Made by a program: the position numbers and the translations under genes. Shown here piece after piece: positions 24,332-33,118 of a stretch of DNA of 40,676 nt. Below the pieces are notes generated by a model. That model was given only the letters and a program-made list of their open reading frames with translations, searched no databases and was not told the origin of the DNA. Numbering within the stretch: position 1 is the first letter of the stretch; each line of letters starts with the position of its first letter. This DNA comes from Pedobacter foliorum (lineage in GTDB: Bacteria; Bacteroidota; Bacteroidia; Sphingobacteriales; Sphingobacteriaceae): positions 1-40,676 of the forward strand of contig NZ_JABSNU010000025.1 in assembly GCF_013266735.1 (NCBI RefSeq), read 5' to 3'.

Positions 24332-26014
24332 ATGAAAAACATTAGCAAAGCAAGTCTTTTTATTGCTGGATGCTCAATAATTGCAGGAATCGCTTCATGT
24401 GGCGGTCCCCAAGACAAAAACACAAACGGTAAAGAAAAAATAACTTCATCAAACGATAGCTTACAGAATTATGTAAATGACCGTCTTGATATCTATGAAA
24501 AGGTAAAGCTAACCAGCAATCTAAATGACCTAACCATTAATGAGCGCAAAATACTCCCTCTATTAATACAATCTGCTCAAATAATGGATGAGTTGTTTTG
24601 GAGGCAAGCCTACCCTCAAAGAGATAGTTTATTAAACACGATAAAGGATGAAAAAACAAAGTCTTTTATCTGGATTAACTATGGTCCCTGGGATAGACTT
24701 AATGGCGATAAACCGTTTGTAGCAGGCATTGGCCCTAAGCCAGACGCAGCCAGCTTCTATCCTGCGGGCATGACCAAAGAAGAGCTTAAAAACTCTGATG
24801 TGAAGGATAAATACGGACAATACTCTGTTGTAAAAAAGGATAGCACAGGCAAATTAACTTCAATTCCTTACCATGTACTTTTTGCCACCGAGCTTCAAAA
24901 AGCCTCGAACCTCTTAAAACAAGCTGCATTACTTGCTGAAGACGCAGGACTTAAGAAATACTTAACACTACGTGCAGATGCCCTGGTAACCGACAACTAT
25001 ACTGCCAGTGATTACGCATGGTTAGATATGAAAACCAATAATCTTGATATTATAATTGGCCCTATCGAGAATTATGAAGACAAATTATTCAATGCACGTG
25101 CGTCTTACGAAGCTTATGTATTGATAAAAGATAAAGTATGGAGTAAACGATTAGCCAAATATGTAAGTATGCTTCCGCAACTACAACAAGGGTTGCCTGT
25201 TGATGCTAAATACAAGAAAGAAAAACCAGGCACAGACTCTGAATTGAATGCGTATGATGTAGTTTATTATGCCGGTGATTGCAATGCAGGGTCAAAAACA
25301 ATAGCTGTAAACCTTCCAAATGACGAGATCATTCAGCAAAAGAAAGGCACAAGGCGCTCGCAGTTGAAAAACGCAATGAAAGCCAAATTTGACAAAATTC
25401 TTATCCCGATTGCAAAAGAGCTTATTGATAAAGATCAGCAGCAATACATCAATTTTGATGCTTTCTTTGCGAATGTAATGTTCCATGAAGTTGCTCATGG
25501 TTTAGGTATTAAAAAAACCATTACAGGCAAAGGATTTGTTAAGGAAGCTTTACAGGAACAATATTCATGGCTTGAAGAAGGCAAAGCCGATGTTTTAGGT
25601 CTTTACATGGTTACCGGATTGCTTAAAAAAGGAGAACTGGAAGGCGATATAAAACAGTTTTATACTACTTATATGGCTGGTATCCTTCGTTCAGTAAGGT
25701 TTGGAGCAGCAAGTGCACATGGTAAAGCCAATATGCAATGTTTCAATTTCTTTAAAGAGAATGGCGCTTTCATTAGAAACGAAAACGGCACCTACAAAGT
25801 CGATTTTGCTAAGTTTGAAACTGCAATGAATAAGCTAAGTAACTTAATTATAACCCTTCAAGGAAATGGAGACAAAGCTGCTGTAGAGAAAACGCAAAAA
25901 GAAAACGCGGTTATTTCTCCAGAACTTCAAACAGATTTAGATAAATTAACTAAAAAGGGAATCCCTGTTGACATCATCTTTGAACAAGGTGTTGATGTAT
26001 TAGGTGTGAAATAA
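24332..26014 (+). CDS. Lipoprotein zinc peptidase, dipeptidyl-peptidase III (M49)-like
   Basis: A 560-aa protein from ATG 24332 (MKNISKASL), with a lipobox GIASC at Cys23; starts at 24299 and 24293 are possible but give a poor signal sequence. The zinc site reads H385-E-V-A-H389, with Glu415/Glu416 in LEEGKAD as third ligand. The sequence around it (FHEVAHGLG, EQYSWLEEGKADVLGLY) resembles Bacteroidota M49-like proteins. Classical DPP III has HELLGH and cuts dipeptides from peptide N-termini; here the motif is HExxH. Location is periplasmic face or outer membrane. Confidence 0.7.
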   Translation: MKNISKASLFIAGCSIIAGIASCGGPQDKNTNGKEKITSSNDSLQNYVNDRLDIYEKVKLTSNLNDLTINERKILPLLIQSAQIMDELFWRQAYPQRDSLLNTIKDEKTKSFIWINYGPWDRLNGDKPFVAGIGPKPDAASFYPAGMTKEELKNSDVKDKYGQYSVVKKDSTGKLTSIPYHVLFATELQKASNLLKQAALLAEDAGLKKYLTLRADALVTDNYTASDYAWLDMKTNNLDIIIGPIENYEDKLFNARASYEAYVLIKDKVWSKRLAKYVSMLPQLQQGLPVDAKYKKEKPGTDSELNAYDVVYYAGDCNAGSKTIAVNLPNDEIIQQKKGTRRSQLKNAMKAKFDKILIPIAKELIDKDQQQYINFDAFFANVMFHEVAHGLGIKKTITGKGFVKEALQEQYSWLEEGKADVLGLYMVTGLLKKGELEGDIKQFYTTYMAGILRSVRFGAASAHGKANMQCFNFFKENGAFIRNENGTYKVDFAKFETAMNKLSNLIITLQGNGDKAAVEKTQKENAVISPELQTDLDKLTKKGIPVDIIFEQGVDVLGVK

Positions 26015-26033
26015 CCTAAGCGGAATATGTACT

Positions 26034-26070
26034 AAAATGCCCTGCATCAATTATGATGCAGGGCATTTTT
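26034..26070. terminator. Terminator between the M49-like and receiver genes
   Basis: ATGCCCTGCATCA (26037-26049) and TGATGCAGGGCAT (26054-26066) pair perfectly, flanked by A4 and T5. It serves the peptidase gene and the six-gene signalling operon from the other side. Confidence 0.88.
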
Positions 26071-26082
26071 ATTATTTCTTTT

Positions 26083-26451
26083 TTAAACAGCTAGGTGCTT
26101 GCTAATAATATCTTCCAGTTCCTGAATATCAAATGGCTTAGACAGATAACCATCAGCTCCTGCTTCCGCAGCTAAGGCTTTTACGTCGTTATTAGCAGAG
26201 AAATAGATTACCGGAATGCTTTTCAGTGTCTCATGCCCCTTAAGCTCTTTGGTGGCATCTATACCACCTACATCAGGAAGCCAATTGTCCATAAAAATAA
26301 TGTCCGGCACATAGGATAACACCTGGTCTATAATATTATTAGACGTCGACGACGTCTTAATGTCATAACCTGCGTCTTCCAGAATAATTGTGCACAATTC
26401 TAAAATTTCTGCATTATCATCAAACAAGAACACTCTTTTATTCTTCTCCAT
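26083..26451 (-). CDS. Single-domain response regulator
   Basis: A 122-aa CheY-like receiver without output domain. The acidic pair is Asp11/Asp12, the phospho-acceptor is Asp55 (FMDNWLP), and the signalling Lys is in YLSKPF. It is the last gene of the CheB/CheR operon, 26 bases behind cheB. Likely roles are phosphate sink, shuttle to another protein, or direct protein-protein output. Confidence 0.88.
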   Translation of the reverse strand: MEKNKRVFLFDDNAEILELCTIILEDAGYDIKTSSTSNNIIDQVLSYVPDIIFMDNWLPDVGGIDATKELKGHETLKSIPVIYFSANNDVKALAAEAGADGYLSKPFDIQELEDIISKHLAV

Positions 26452-26477
26452 TTTGAGGCTATGGTTAACTATAAAGT

Positions 26478-27041
26478 TTAAGATAACAAATTTATAAATT
26501 CTGCAATATCTTCTATACTTAAAACGCTATCTATTTTCACATTAGCTTGCGCTTGTGCCGGCATGTAAGCTACCTGAGCAGTCTTTGGATCCTGAATTAA
26601 AGCTGTACCACCCCAAAGTTTAACGGTTTTCAATCCATTTACCCCATCAGAGTTCGATCCCGATAACAGAAGACAGGCCAATTTTTCTTTATAAACCTCT
26701 GCCGCAGTTTGAAACGTAACGTCAATTGCAGGCCTCGAGTAGTTGATTTTCTCTGAATAATCTAATGAAAATGTTCTATCCTGTTCTATTAGTAAGTGAT
26801 AATCTGAAGGAGCGATATAAATAGTACCTGCAATCAGAGGCTCCTTTTCATCTACCTCTTTAACTTTAAGTTTAGTACGGCTCGACAATAAATCAGGCAA
26901 TAAAGAATCTGTTCCGTGCTTACGGTGGATAACAATAACAATTGGGAACTTTATTGCAGCATTAATTATTGGCAGTACTTTTAAAAGCACATCCAAACTC
27001 CCCGCAGATCCTCCAATAATAAATGCTTCACACTTTTTCAT
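26478..27041 (-). CDS. cheB: CheB-type protein-glutamate methylesterase without receiver
   Basis: A 187-aa protein consisting of the CheB catalytic domain only. The triad is Ser12 (GGSAGS), His39 (IVIHRKHG) and Asp132 (GSNSDGVNGL). CheB removes methyl groups from, or deamidates, glutamyl/glutaminyl side chains of chemoreceptors. The N-terminal receiver of classical CheB is absent, so control must come from another protein, perhaps the neighbouring receivers. It overlaps cheR by 4 bases. No chemoreceptor gene is nearby. Confidence 0.88.
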   Translation of the reverse strand: MKKCEAFIIGGSAGSLDVLLKVLPIINAAIKFPIVIVIHRKHGTDSLLPDLLSSRTKLKVKEVDEKEPLIAGTIYIAPSDYHLLIEQDRTFSLDYSEKINYSRPAIDVTFQTAAEVYKEKLACLLLSGSNSDGVNGLKTVKLWGGTALIQDPKTAQVAYMPAQAQANVKIDSVLSIEDIAEFINLLS

Positions 27042-27862
27042 CGTTCCATTTTCCTCCAGATTTTCTCTGAATCCAATCGTTTATACTTGTCAGTAATTCC
27101 TGAGAAGTTAATTGTTTCCTTACTTCCGAGAGCCAAATAACCTAATTCTTCGAGACTCTCATCAAACAGATTTAATACTTTCTGCTGCAGCTCCCTATCA
27201 AAATAGATCAGCACATTTCTACATAAAATGAGTTGAAACTCATTAAATGAGTAATCAGAAACCAGATTATGCGTAGAAAATATAATCTTGCTTTTCAGTT
27301 CGTCATCAAACTTTGCCAACGAATAATTAGCAGTATAATAGCTCGAAAAGTCTTTTAAACCACCAGATAAGATGTAATTCTCAGAATACTGCTTCATGCT
27401 ATTCATCCCAAACATACCTTGCGCAGCCTTCTCCAATACGATCGGATTTAAATCTGTAGCGTAGATTAAAGACTTATGAAGCAGGTTTAGCTCTTTCAAA
27501 ATAATAGAGATCGAATATGCTTCCTCTCCTGTTGAACAGCCTGCAAGCCAAATCCGGATAAATGGGTATGTTCCGAGCTTTGGCAATACTACATCTCTTA
27601 ATGTTTTAAAAAAAGAGGGGTCTCTAAACATTTCTGTTACATTAACTGTAATCTGCTCTACAAACCGCTTAAAGTATAAACTATCATTATTTATCTTATA
27701 TCTGAACTCTGCAAAACTTACCGCCCTATCCAGGCTGTACAACCGTGCAATTCTTCTCTTTAAAGACGCTTTTGAATACCCTGTAAAATCATATCCATAC
27801 TGCTCCAGTAGGTCTGAGAGTAAAACCTCAACATGATCGTCGTTAATTACAGAGAGTTCCAA
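27038..27862 (-). CDS. cheR: CheR-type protein-glutamate methyltransferase
   Basis: A 274-aa SAM-dependent methyltransferase. The N-terminal helical domain (about 1-70) is followed by TVNVTEMFRDPSFF, the SAM loop GCSTGEE (108-114), YATDLN, and LILCRNVLIYFD, all typical of CheR. There is no C-terminal pentapeptide-binding extension beyond the usual core. It methylates glutamates of receptors in classical systems. Spacing to the preceding receiver gene is 5 bases. The target here is unknown. Confidence 0.92.
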   Translation of the reverse strand: MELSVINDDHVEVLLSDLLEQYGYDFTGYSKASLKRRIARLYSLDRAVSFAEFRYKINNDSLYFKRFVEQITVNVTEMFRDPSFFKTLRDVVLPKLGTYPFIRIWLAGCSTGEEAYSISIILKELNLLHKSLIYATDLNPIVLEKAAQGMFGMNSMKQYSENYILSGGLKDFSSYYTANYSLAKFDDELKSKIIFSTHNLVSDYSFNEFQLILCRNVLIYFDRELQQKVLNLFDESLEELGYLALGSKETINFSGITDKYKRLDSEKIWRKMER

Positions 27863-27867
27863 TTCAG

Positions 27868-28233
27868 TTAAATATACTTTATGAGCAAACTTGTTAACTC
27901 TTCAACATTAATGGGCTTAGAAACATAACCAACCGCACCAGCATTAATACAACGTTCCCTATCACCGACCATAGCCTGTGCAGTAACCGCTATTACAGGG
28001 ATATGCTTAATCTCCGGACTTTCATCTATTTTGGCAATAGCTTCGTATCCGTCCATCCCAGGCATCATCATATCCATCAACACCACAGCAATCTCTTTAT
28101 TCTCTTTAAGCAGGTCTATCCCCTCTTCGCCGCCAGTTGCCGTTAAACATTGATAGCCCTTTGCTTTTAAAACAGCTGACAAGGCAAAAATGTTCCTATT
28201 ATCATCATCAATTATTAAAACTTTCTTCGCCAT
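27868..28233 (-). CDS. Single-domain response regulator
   Basis: A 121-aa receiver from ATG 28233 (MAKKVLIIDDDNRN), 4 bases behind the hybrid kinase stop. It has the acidic triplet at 9-11, the phospho-acceptor Asp in VLMDMMMPGMDG, and Lys in YVSKPI. It is strikingly like the last receiver of the hybrid kinase (LMDMMMPEMDG, VTAKAMMGDREKC against VTAQAMVGDRERC), so it may have arisen by duplication or compete with that domain for phosphate. Confidence 0.9.
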   Translation of the reverse strand: MAKKVLIIDDDNRNIFALSAVLKAKGYQCLTATGGEEGIDLLKENKEIAVVLMDMMMPGMDGYEAIAKIDESPEIKHIPVIAVTAQAMVGDRERCINAGAVGYVSKPINVEELTSLLIKYI

Positions 28234-28237
28234 ATAG

Positions 28238-31200
28238 TTACACTTTATTGTAAAGCCAAACACGCAATAATGAGATCAGCTGATCAATGTCAACAGGTTT
28301 CGAGATGTAATCTGATGCACCTGCTGCAATGCATTTCTCCCTGTCGCCCATCATTGCCTTGGCAGTAACAGCCAAAACTGGTAAATATTTATATGCAGGA
28401 ATCTTTCTGATTTCCTTTGTGCTTTCATATCCGTCCATCTCAGGCATCATCATATCCATTAGCACAATATCTATCAATGGATTCTCTTTAAGCATTTGTA
28501 GCGCTTCTTTTCCGTCGGTAGCTGCTAAAACTTTCATTTTATGCTGTTCCAGTGCTTTTGTTAATGAGAATATATTTCTTACATCGTCATCAGCAATCAG
28601 AACTGTTTTGTTATTCAGCACTTCATACAAACCTCCAAGCTTTTCAGAAGCCTGCTTTTTATGCTTGCCATCCTGTTCTTTTTCTTCTATAAGATGCAAA
28701 AACAGACCGGCCTCATCTAATATCCGCTGATAAGAATGAGCTGTTTTAACCACAATTGAGTCTGCGTATTGCCTAATTCTGCTTTCTTCTCCTTTAGATA
28801 AGTTTTTCCCGGTAAAGATGATGATCGGCAAGTTTTCCAATCCCTCACTTTTCTTTATGGTTTCTAGCGTCTCGTAGGCATTTTTATCAGGGATTCCCAT
28901 GTCCAGAATCACGCAATCCACTTCTTTTTCCTGTAAAGCACCAATCCCTTCGGTAACATTATTAGCTACCTGAGTATTGATATTATAGTTACTTAAGAAA
29001 TAACTTAAAGCCTGTGCGTGCTGCTTATTTTCCTCTACAATAAGTACTTTTTTAGGCCCTTTGGTTAATGCATGCTCAAGCTTTTGGAAAATCTGAGCCA
29101 TATGCTCAAGAGCAACCGGTTTATTAATAAAATCTACCGCTCCTTTCAATAAGCTTTCCTTTTTAACCTCAAGCGACGACATGATGTGAACAGGAATATG
29201 CTTGGTTTTAGGATTAGACTTTAACTCTTCCATTACCTGCCAACCATCTTTAACCGGAAGTTGAATATCCAATAAGATAGCCAGCGGTTTATAATGATTG
29301 GCCAATTCTATCCCTACATCTCCTCTTACCGCTACAATGCCTTTATAATTCCTTTTACGCGTAAAATTCAAAAGGGTCTTAGCAAATGCAGTATCATCTT
29401 CTACAATTAAGATTACCTTATCATCTTCATTAATATTGTCTCTGTCGTCCTCCACTTCTTGCGGAATGCGATCAACAGTAAATCGTTCCAGAACAACCTC
29501 TTTTTGTTTTTCTACCTGAGCTAAAGTCTCTTCCGCATGTAATTCTTCCTGCTTAACTACAGCTAATCGATCCACGGGCAAAGAAAAAGTAAACTCACTA
29601 CCTACATTTTCCTTACTGGTCAACTCAATTTCGCCGCCTAAAAGCTTAGCCAACTCTCTACTTATAGAAAGACCAAGTCCTGTACCCCCAAACTTCCTTC
29701 TGGTCGAACCGTCAGCCTGCTGAAAGGCTTCGAATATCAGCCCAAGTTTATCACCAGGAATACCGATGCCTGTATCAGTAACTTTAAACAGGGTGTACTT
29801 ATTCGCTTCATCTCGGGAAACTGTTAACGAAACCTTACCATGACTTGTAAATTTAATTGCGTTAGAAAGCAGGTTCTTTAAGATCTGTTCTAACCGCATT
29901 TTATCGGTATTAATGGTATTTATATTTTGGTCTACATCAATAACCAGATTTAACCCCTTACTCTTAGCCAATGGATCAAATAATGAGCGCATATCCGTTA
30001 CAACCTCACTAATACTGATGTCATCGAACTCAAGTTTCATTTTACCTGCCTCTATTTTAGACAAGTCGAGTATCTCATCAATCAGCCCCAGTAATCCCTG
30101 TCCAGAGCTCTGAATTACATCCGCATACTCTACGTATTCTTTGTCAAGTTCTTTATTCTCCGACATCAATTTAGACAACAAGAGTATCGAGTTTAAAGGG
30201 GTACGCAGCTCGTGCGACATATTGGCCAGAAACTCCGATTTATACTTAGTGCTCTGCTCCAATTGCTCTGCTTTCTGCTGTATATCTAAGTTTCTCTCCT
30301 GTATCAGTTGGTTCTTTTCTTCAAGCAAACTGGTCCTTTCTTCAAGCTCCTGGTTACTCTGCAACAATTCCTCCTGCTGTACCCTTAACTCTTCTTCTGA
30401 AGTCTGTATTTTTTGTGTTTGAGCTTCCAGTTCGGCATTTAACCCCTCTAATTCACTATGCTGAGCCTGCAATTCTTCTGCCTGTGCCTGAGTTTCTTCT
30501 AAAAGCTCCTGCAGCTTTTTACGGTTCTGCGCTACATGTATTGCAACGCCAATATTGCTAGAAGTACTATTAAAGAATTCCAATTGCAATGGACTATATG
30601 CACCCAAAGAGCCCAATTCCATTACTCCAATTACCTCATTATGCCTTATTATAGGGAATGCAACAATATTACGGGGTTTGGTAGTCCCGGCAGTAAAGCT
30701 AATCGTCATCTCCCCTTCGGGGATGTCATTGATTAGTATCTGCTTTCCCGATTTAAACACCTGCCCAACAAGGCCATCTCCAACTTCTAATCTTTCTTTT
30801 GCCCCATTTGTTGCCAACGAATAACTTCCTGCAAGATGCAATCGTTCATCATCCTCTAATAAATAGCAAGCACCTACCGTACTATTTGTGTGTGCTATAA
30901 TGTCCTCAATGATGTCGTTTGTTAGCTCCTCAACACTCTTTTCACCCACCATTTTATCATTAAGAGAAGCAATACTCGATTGGAGCCATTCCTTATCTGC
31001 TAAAAGCGCAAAAGAATACTGAAGCGATTCAGCCATTGAATTCAATGAGCCGGATAAACTACCCAAGCCATCCTTCTGCTCATCATTCATCCTGATCTGG
31101 TAGTTTCCACTAGAAACCTGAGCTGCAATCTCCTGAATAACCTCAATCCTATTGTCCATCTCATCCTTCTTTTGCTGCAATTCTTTCTGCAATCTCCTTC

Positions 31201-31825
31201 GGGTATTAAAGTCTGATGAAACCCTTCTATAAAAAAATACAGTAATTAAAATGGCAAAAAACGCGGCAATAAGAATCAAAATCGGAGTATATCCTGCCAA
31301 TTTATTCATACTAGCAGTCCTGTTGTCAAGCAATCGCTTTTCCTCGGCCTGCATTTTCTTTATGGTGGCTCTGGCTTTATCCATATACACCTTTCCATCC
31401 AACAACTGGCTTGTGCTAACGCTCCCTCCTTTGCCCTTTAAATCAATGGTATTGTCAATAATATCTAGCCTGCCTTCAATAATATCCTGCAACTCTTTAG
31501 CGCCTTTCTGCTGAAACGGATTGTCTCTTGTATCAGCGCTAATTTTGTTTAATAGGTTAATCGCAGTTTCCCTTGCGCCTCTATATGGTTCCAGAAAAAC
31601 CTTGTCACCAGTTAGCAAATAGCCCCTCTGACCTGTTTCCGCATCTTTTAGTGTCGATATTACGCCATCCAGATCAGTCATAACCACATTGCTATGCGAA
31701 ACCATTTCTGCATTCTGAATAAGGTTCTTTATGCTTACAAAAGATGCCATCGAGGAGATAAAAAGTATCAATAACGATAGCCCTAAGCCAAATCGGAGAT
31801 TATTTCTTAAAGATTCTTCTTTCAT
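28238..31825 (-). CDS. CHASE3-HAMP-GAF hybrid histidine kinase with three receivers
   Basis: A 1195-aa inner-membrane protein. Order: helix 12-33, periplasmic CHASE3 domain (about 37-175, with DAETGQRGYLLTG), helix 180-199, HAMP (200-270), GAF (285-432), long Glu/Gln-rich coiled coil (436-528), H-box with His538 (MSHELRTPLNS), ATPase (NLLSNAIKFT, GTGLGLSI), then receivers with Asp853, Asp975 and Asp1124. Receiver 2 is atypical: Glu-Glu in the acidic pocket and VVKT instead of KP. It is the likely sensor of the operon that also encodes CheR and CheB; the coiled coil is a possible methylation target (inference). Confidence 0.92.
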   Translation of the reverse strand: MKEESLRNNLRFGLGLSLLILFISSMASFVSIKNLIQNAEMVSHSNVVMTDLDGVISTLKDAETGQRGYLLTGDKVFLEPYRGARETAINLLNKISADTRDNPFQQKGAKELQDIIEGRLDIIDNTIDLKGKGGSVSTSQLLDGKVYMDKARATIKKMQAEEKRLLDNRTASMNKLAGYTPILILIAAFFAILITVFFYRRVSSDFNTRRRLQKELQQKKDEMDNRIEVIQEIAAQVSSGNYQIRMNDEQKDGLGSLSGSLNSMAESLQYSFALLADKEWLQSSIASLNDKMVGEKSVEELTNDIIEDIIAHTNSTVGACYLLEDDERLHLAGSYSLATNGAKERLEVGDGLVGQVFKSGKQILINDIPEGEMTISFTAGTTKPRNIVAFPIIRHNEVIGVMELGSLGAYSPLQLEFFNSTSSNIGVAIHVAQNRKKLQELLEETQAQAEELQAQHSELEGLNAELEAQTQKIQTSEEELRVQQEELLQSNQELEERTSLLEEKNQLIQERNLDIQQKAEQLEQSTKYKSEFLANMSHELRTPLNSILLLSKLMSENKELDKEYVEYADVIQSSGQGLLGLIDEILDLSKIEAGKMKLEFDDISISEVVTDMRSLFDPLAKSKGLNLVIDVDQNINTINTDKMRLEQILKNLLSNAIKFTSHGKVSLTVSRDEANKYTLFKVTDTGIGIPGDKLGLIFEAFQQADGSTRRKFGGTGLGLSISRELAKLLGGEIELTSKENVGSEFTFSLPVDRLAVVKQEELHAEETLAQVEKQKEVVLERFTVDRIPQEVEDDRDNINEDDKVILIVEDDTAFAKTLLNFTRKRNYKGIVAVRGDVGIELANHYKPLAILLDIQLPVKDGWQVMEELKSNPKTKHIPVHIMSSLEVKKESLLKGAVDFINKPVALEHMAQIFQKLEHALTKGPKKVLIVEENKQHAQALSYFLSNYNINTQVANNVTEGIGALQEKEVDCVILDMGIPDKNAYETLETIKKSEGLENLPIIIFTGKNLSKGEESRIRQYADSIVVKTAHSYQRILDEAGLFLHLIEEKEQDGKHKKQASEKLGGLYEVLNNKTVLIADDDVRNIFSLTKALEQHKMKVLAATDGKEALQMLKENPLIDIVLMDMMMPEMDGYESTKEIRKIPAYKYLPVLAVTAKAMMGDREKCIAAGASDYISKPVDIDQLISLLRVWLYNKV

Positions 31826-31853
31826 AAAATTAATGTCTTTTAATCTGTTTCAG

Positions 31854-32978
31854 CTAGTCTGTCTCAGCACCAGAATTTATAGGTAAAATGAAATAAAACT
31901 CAGATCCCTCACCGGGCGTACTTTTCACGCCAACCTCTCCCCCGTGCCTTTTTATGATTTCGGCAGAAATAAACAATCCAATGCCTAGGCCCTGAAAATG
32001 TATCGCTGTTTCTTCTACCCTATAAAACTTATCGAATACTGATTTTTGCTGATCTGGTGCAATCCCAATTCCAAAATCGCGAACCCCCACATAAACCTTT
32101 TCACCAATCACATTCACATTGATCTGTATTTCGCTGGTGCCCGGCGAATACTTAATGGCATTCGTCAAAAAGTTAATAATTACCTGTTCAATCCGCATTT
32201 CATCGGCATAAACTTCCAGGCCTATTTTTTCTTTTCTAAGGATATTGAATTCAGGATTAGTCTGGCGAATAATGTCAATTACGCTATCCAACAGTTCATC
32301 AATCGAGAAACACTTCTTATTAAACTTAAGCTTCCCGCTCTCAATTTTTGAGATATCCAGTAAATCTGCAATCAGCTCATTTAGCTTCTCTAACTGGATC
32401 TGTGCTTTCTCCAGATGTTTCTTTACGGTTGGGATGTCGCCTTTTTCAACGCTTCTTCCCAACAATTGCATATAGCCCTTAACGCTGGTTAGCGGAGTCT
32501 TTAATTCATGACTGGCAATACTGATAAATTCATCCTTTTTACGTTCTGCCTGCTTTCTGTATTCAATTTCATCCAGCAATGCCTTCTGAATTTCAATTAG
32601 CTTTCTGCTCTGCTCATAAATCCGGTAAAACGTTTTTACTTTCAAAAGCAAAATATCCATATCAACCGGCTTGGTAATATAATCCAAGCCTCCCGATGAA
32701 TACCCTTTCGTAATAAACTTAAGCTCTTTATTTACTGCTGATAAAAAGATGATGGCTGTTTCTTTAGCTTTGCTATACCCCGAGATGGCCTCTGCAACTT
32801 CAAAACCGTCCATTCCCGGCATCTGTACATCCAGAATAATCAGGACGTATTCATTCTTAAGAACTTTTTTTAAAGCTTCTTCACCTGAGGATGCGGTATC
32901 AACTTCAAAATTATGCCTTTCAAGAACCCTTTTTAAAGAAATCAGGTTCTCTGGAGTATCATCTACAATTAATATCAT
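31854..32978 (-). CDS. Receiver-histidine kinase fusion
   Basis: A 374-aa soluble protein: N-terminal receiver (Asp50 in IILDVQMPGMDG, TKPVD), then H-box with His157 (ASHELKTPLTSV) and ATPase domain (NFLTNAIKYS, DFGIGI, GLGIGLFIS). Kinases with a leading receiver usually work inside phosphorelays, being switched by another kinase. It is the first gene of the operon, 28 bases ahead of the large hybrid kinase. The 140-base gap upstream (32979-33118) holds no gene and only a poor -7 candidate. Confidence 0.9.
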   Translation of the reverse strand: MILIVDDTPENLISLKRVLERHNFEVDTASSGEEALKKVLKNEYVLIILDVQMPGMDGFEVAEAISGYSKAKETAIIFLSAVNKELKFITKGYSSGGLDYITKPVDMDILLLKVKTFYRIYEQSRKLIEIQKALLDEIEYRKQAERKKDEFISIASHELKTPLTSVKGYMQLLGRSVEKGDIPTVKKHLEKAQIQLEKLNELIADLLDISKIESGKLKFNKKCFSIDELLDSVIDIIRQTNPEFNILRKEKIGLEVYADEMRIEQVIINFLTNAIKYSPGTSEIQINVNVIGEKVYVGVRDFGIGIAPDQQKSVFDKFYRVEETAIHFQGLGIGLFISAEIIKRHGGEVGVKSTPGEGSEFYFILPINSGAETD

Positions 32979-33118
32979 TAGTAAAGAGGAATAAGCTTCT
33001 AATTAGCATTAGCAAATAATTTGTATAGTAGTTTTGATCTAAAGTTAAACAACTCCAGAGAATATTGAACGTTTAAACCTATATATATCTTAAAGGAATA
33101 ACAAACTAATAGGCTTAT

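Noticed and set aside
28329..28730. A 133-codon plus-strand frame inside the hybrid kinase gene
   Set aside because: It is antisense to well-conserved receiver domains and reads as low-complexity Ser/Ile/Phe, a shadow of the real gene.
26083..32978. A classical chemotaxis operon
   Set aside because: CheA, CheW and methyl-accepting receptors are all missing, and no motility genes are present in the window.
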